A DNA stretch of 5,225 nucleotides from Actinomycetes bacterium (GTDB lineage: Bacteria; Actinomycetota; Acidimicrobiia; Acidimicrobiales; Microtrichaceae): positions 1 through 5,225 of the forward strand of contig JAFAFZ010000399.1 of the NCBI GenBank assembly GCA_023423215.1. Direction: 5' to 3'. A program made the position numbers and the translations under genes. The notes below the pieces were generated by a model, which was not told where the DNA came from, did no database searches, and was given only the letters and a program-made list of their open reading frames with translations. Below are positions 4,041-5,225 of this stretch, in pieces (position 1 is the stretch's first letter; every line of letters begins with the position of its first letter).

Positions 4041-5135
4041 ATGCGCACCGCATCGGCTTCCGGATCCAGAACGTCGAAGGCCGAGGCCGCGCTCGACACC
4101 GCCACCGCTGCGGAGCTGGACGCCGAACCGGCCGTGCTCGCTGCGGCGGCCGAGGCCGGTCTGCGGTACGTGACGGATCGCGAGCCGGGCATCCGTCGCG
4201 TGCGTCGCGGACGAGGCTTCTCCTACACCCGGGCCAGCGGTCGTGCGGCGGTCGGCCCGGCGGATCGGGCGCGCATCGATGCGCTGGTCATCCCACCGGC
4301 GTGGACCGACGTGTGGATCTGCACCGACGCGGACGGCCACCTCCAGGCGACGGGTCGCGACGCCCGGGGCCGCAAGCAGTACCGCTACCACGACCGCTGG
4401 CGCGCGGTGCGCGACGAGGCGAAGTTCGACCAGCTCCACGCGTTCGGACTCGAGCTCCCCCGCCTGCGCGCGGTGGTCGCCGAGGACCTGGGCCGCTCGG
4501 GGCTGCCGCCTCGCAAGGTCATCGCCCTGGTCATCAGCCTGCTGGACCGCACGCTCATCCGCGTCGGCAACGACGTGTACCGACGGGACAACGGCACCTA
4601 CGGGCTGACGACGATGGAGTCCGAGCAGGTCGACGTGCACGGCACCGAGGTCGCCTTCTGCTTCGTCGGCAAGGGCGGGCTCGAGCACGAGGTCACCGTG
4701 CGCGACGCGCGGCTGGCCCGAGCGGTGCGCGCGTGCCACGAGCTGGGCGGACGTGAGCTGTTCACCTACAAGGGCACCGACGGCTCGCCCGTGCGGGTCG
4801 ACTCGGCGGACTGCAACGAGTACCTGGCCGACGTGATGGGCCCCTCGACGACCGTGAAGTACTTCCGCACCTGGGGCGCTACCGCGGCGGTGCTCGAGGA
4901 GCTCGTCGAGATGCCAGGGCCGTGGACCGACAAGGACGTCATCGGCGCGATCGACGTCGCCGCGGGGTTGCTGGGCAACACCCGGGCGGTGTGCCGCCGT
5001 GCGTACGTGCACCCGATGCTCACCGACGACCTGGACGAGGAGCGCGTGCGGGACGCCTGGGGCCGGGCCCGCACGACCGAGACGATGACCCGCGCCGAGC
5101 GGGCCACGCTCCACCTGCTCGACCCCGACGCCTGA
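4041..5135 (+). CDS. DNA topoisomerase IB (poxvirus-like type)
   Basis: A 364-residue enzyme that relaxes supercoiled DNA by nicking one strand through a 3'-phosphotyrosyl intermediate, without ATP or metal. The N-terminal DNA-clamping domain includes 'LVIPPAWTDVWIC' and 'ATGRDARGRKQYRYH' (about 82-117), both hallmarks of the bacterial family. The catalytic residues are all visible by comparison with the vaccinia and Deinococcus enzymes: Arg174 in 'TLIRVGND', Lys211 in 'FVGKGGLEHEV', Arg276 in 'KYFRTWG', Asn313 in 'LGNTRAV' (His in vaccinia, Asn in bacteria) and the nucleophile Tyr322 in 'CRRAYVHP'. The first 30 residues are Ala/Ser/Thr-rich and probably disordered. I chose ATG 4041 over GTG 4023, because the latter lies inside the predicted -10. 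There is no ribosome binding site, consistent with leaderless translation. It is complete. A stress-type promoter suggests a role in maintaining DNA topology under stress or in stationary phase; that part is inference. Confidence 0.95.
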   Translation: MRTASASGSRTSKAEAALDTATAAELDAEPAVLAAAAEAGLRYVTDREPGIRRVRRGRGFSYTRASGRAAVGPADRARIDALVIPPAWTDVWICTDADGHLQATGRDARGRKQYRYHDRWRAVRDEAKFDQLHAFGLELPRLRAVVAEDLGRSGLPPRKVIALVISLLDRTLIRVGNDVYRRDNGTYGLTTMESEQVDVHGTEVAFCFVGKGGLEHEVTVRDARLARAVRACHELGGRELFTYKGTDGSPVRVDSADCNEYLADVMGPSTTVKYFRTWGATAAVLEELVEMPGPWTDKDVIGAIDVAAGLLGNTRAVCRRAYVHPMLTDDLDEERVRDAWGRARTTETMTRAERATLHLLDPDA

Positions 5136-5184
5136 GCCCGTCGACCTCCGCAGTCCTCCGCCCGGCTGCTCCTCGGAGTGCGGG

Positions 5185-5203
5185 CCGGGGAACGTGACCC
5201 CGG
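5185..5203 (+). terminator. GC-rich hairpin after the topoisomerase gene, candidate terminator
   Basis: CCGGGG (5185-5190) and CCCCGG (5198-5203) form a perfect 6-bp stem with a 7-nt loop, 49 nt after the stop codon. A competing stem CCCGGC (5161-5166) / GCCGGG (5184-5189) overlaps it. There is no T-run. It is the strongest hairpin in the final 90 nt, where I see no other gene or site. Confidence 0.35.
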
Positions 5204-5225
5204 ACGCGCACCTGCCCCGAGCCCG

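Noticed and set aside
3888..5114. A 408-codon open frame on the minus strand opposite the topoisomerase gene
   Set aside because: The plus strand here has a complete topoisomerase IB with all catalytic residues. The minus-strand translation shows only composition-driven residues and no recognisable domain.

Overview
The window is very GC-rich, with G or C at most third codon positions. All seven genes I accept lie on the + strand, with short gaps between them. This fits a chromosomal segment of a high-GC actinobacterium. The gene content (a small RsbW-like ATPase, a LuxR-type response regulator and a poxvirus-like topoisomerase IB) agrees with that. I cannot fix the genus; Acidimicrobiia or another actinobacterial class are both possible. 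I see no tRNA, rRNA, CRISPR array, transposase or integrase.

Layout. (1) 1-233: the C-terminal end of a protein with an excisionase/MerR-like helix-turn-helix, preceded by a 15-nt tandem repeat encoding [GS]DT[ED][QR] units. (2) 234-411: a spacer with a candidate stress-sigma promoter. (3) 412-819: an RsbW-like HATPase_c_2 protein, with a possible longer form from 301. (4) 863-1486: a flavodoxin-fold, FMN-reductase-like protein, 43 nt downstream and probably co-transcribed. (5) 1487-1621: a spacer with a second promoter. (6) 1622-2809: a zinc-dependent medium-chain dehydrogenase of the formaldehyde-dehydrogenase-like group. (7) 2810-2890: a spacer with a third promoter. (8) 2891-3124: a 77-residue protein of unknown function. 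(9) 3125-3299: a spacer with G/C-run inverted repeats. (10) 3300-3959: an atypical NarL/LuxR-type response regulator. (11) 3960-4040: a spacer with a further inverted repeat and a fourth promoter. (12) 4041-5135: DNA topoisomerase IB with a complete active site. (13) 5136-5225: a GC-rich hairpin, possibly a terminator.

The most interesting signal lies between the genes. Four spacers carry a GNNT-N16/17-GGGTA(G/C) element matching the known SigB/SigF-type (general stress) promoter consensus of Bacillus, Streptomyces and Mycobacterium. GGGTA occurs only five times on the + strand. Four of these are in the roughly 15% of the window that is intergenic, each just upstream of a gene and each with a matching -35. 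The fifth lies inside a gene and lacks a -35. The first of these genes resembles the anti-sigma kinases that control exactly this sigma class.

I therefore read the window as part of a stress regulon: an RsbW-like regulator, two redox enzymes, a small unknown protein, a response regulator and a topoisomerase that may help maintain DNA. The gene identities are well supported. The shared regulation is an inference from promoter motifs.
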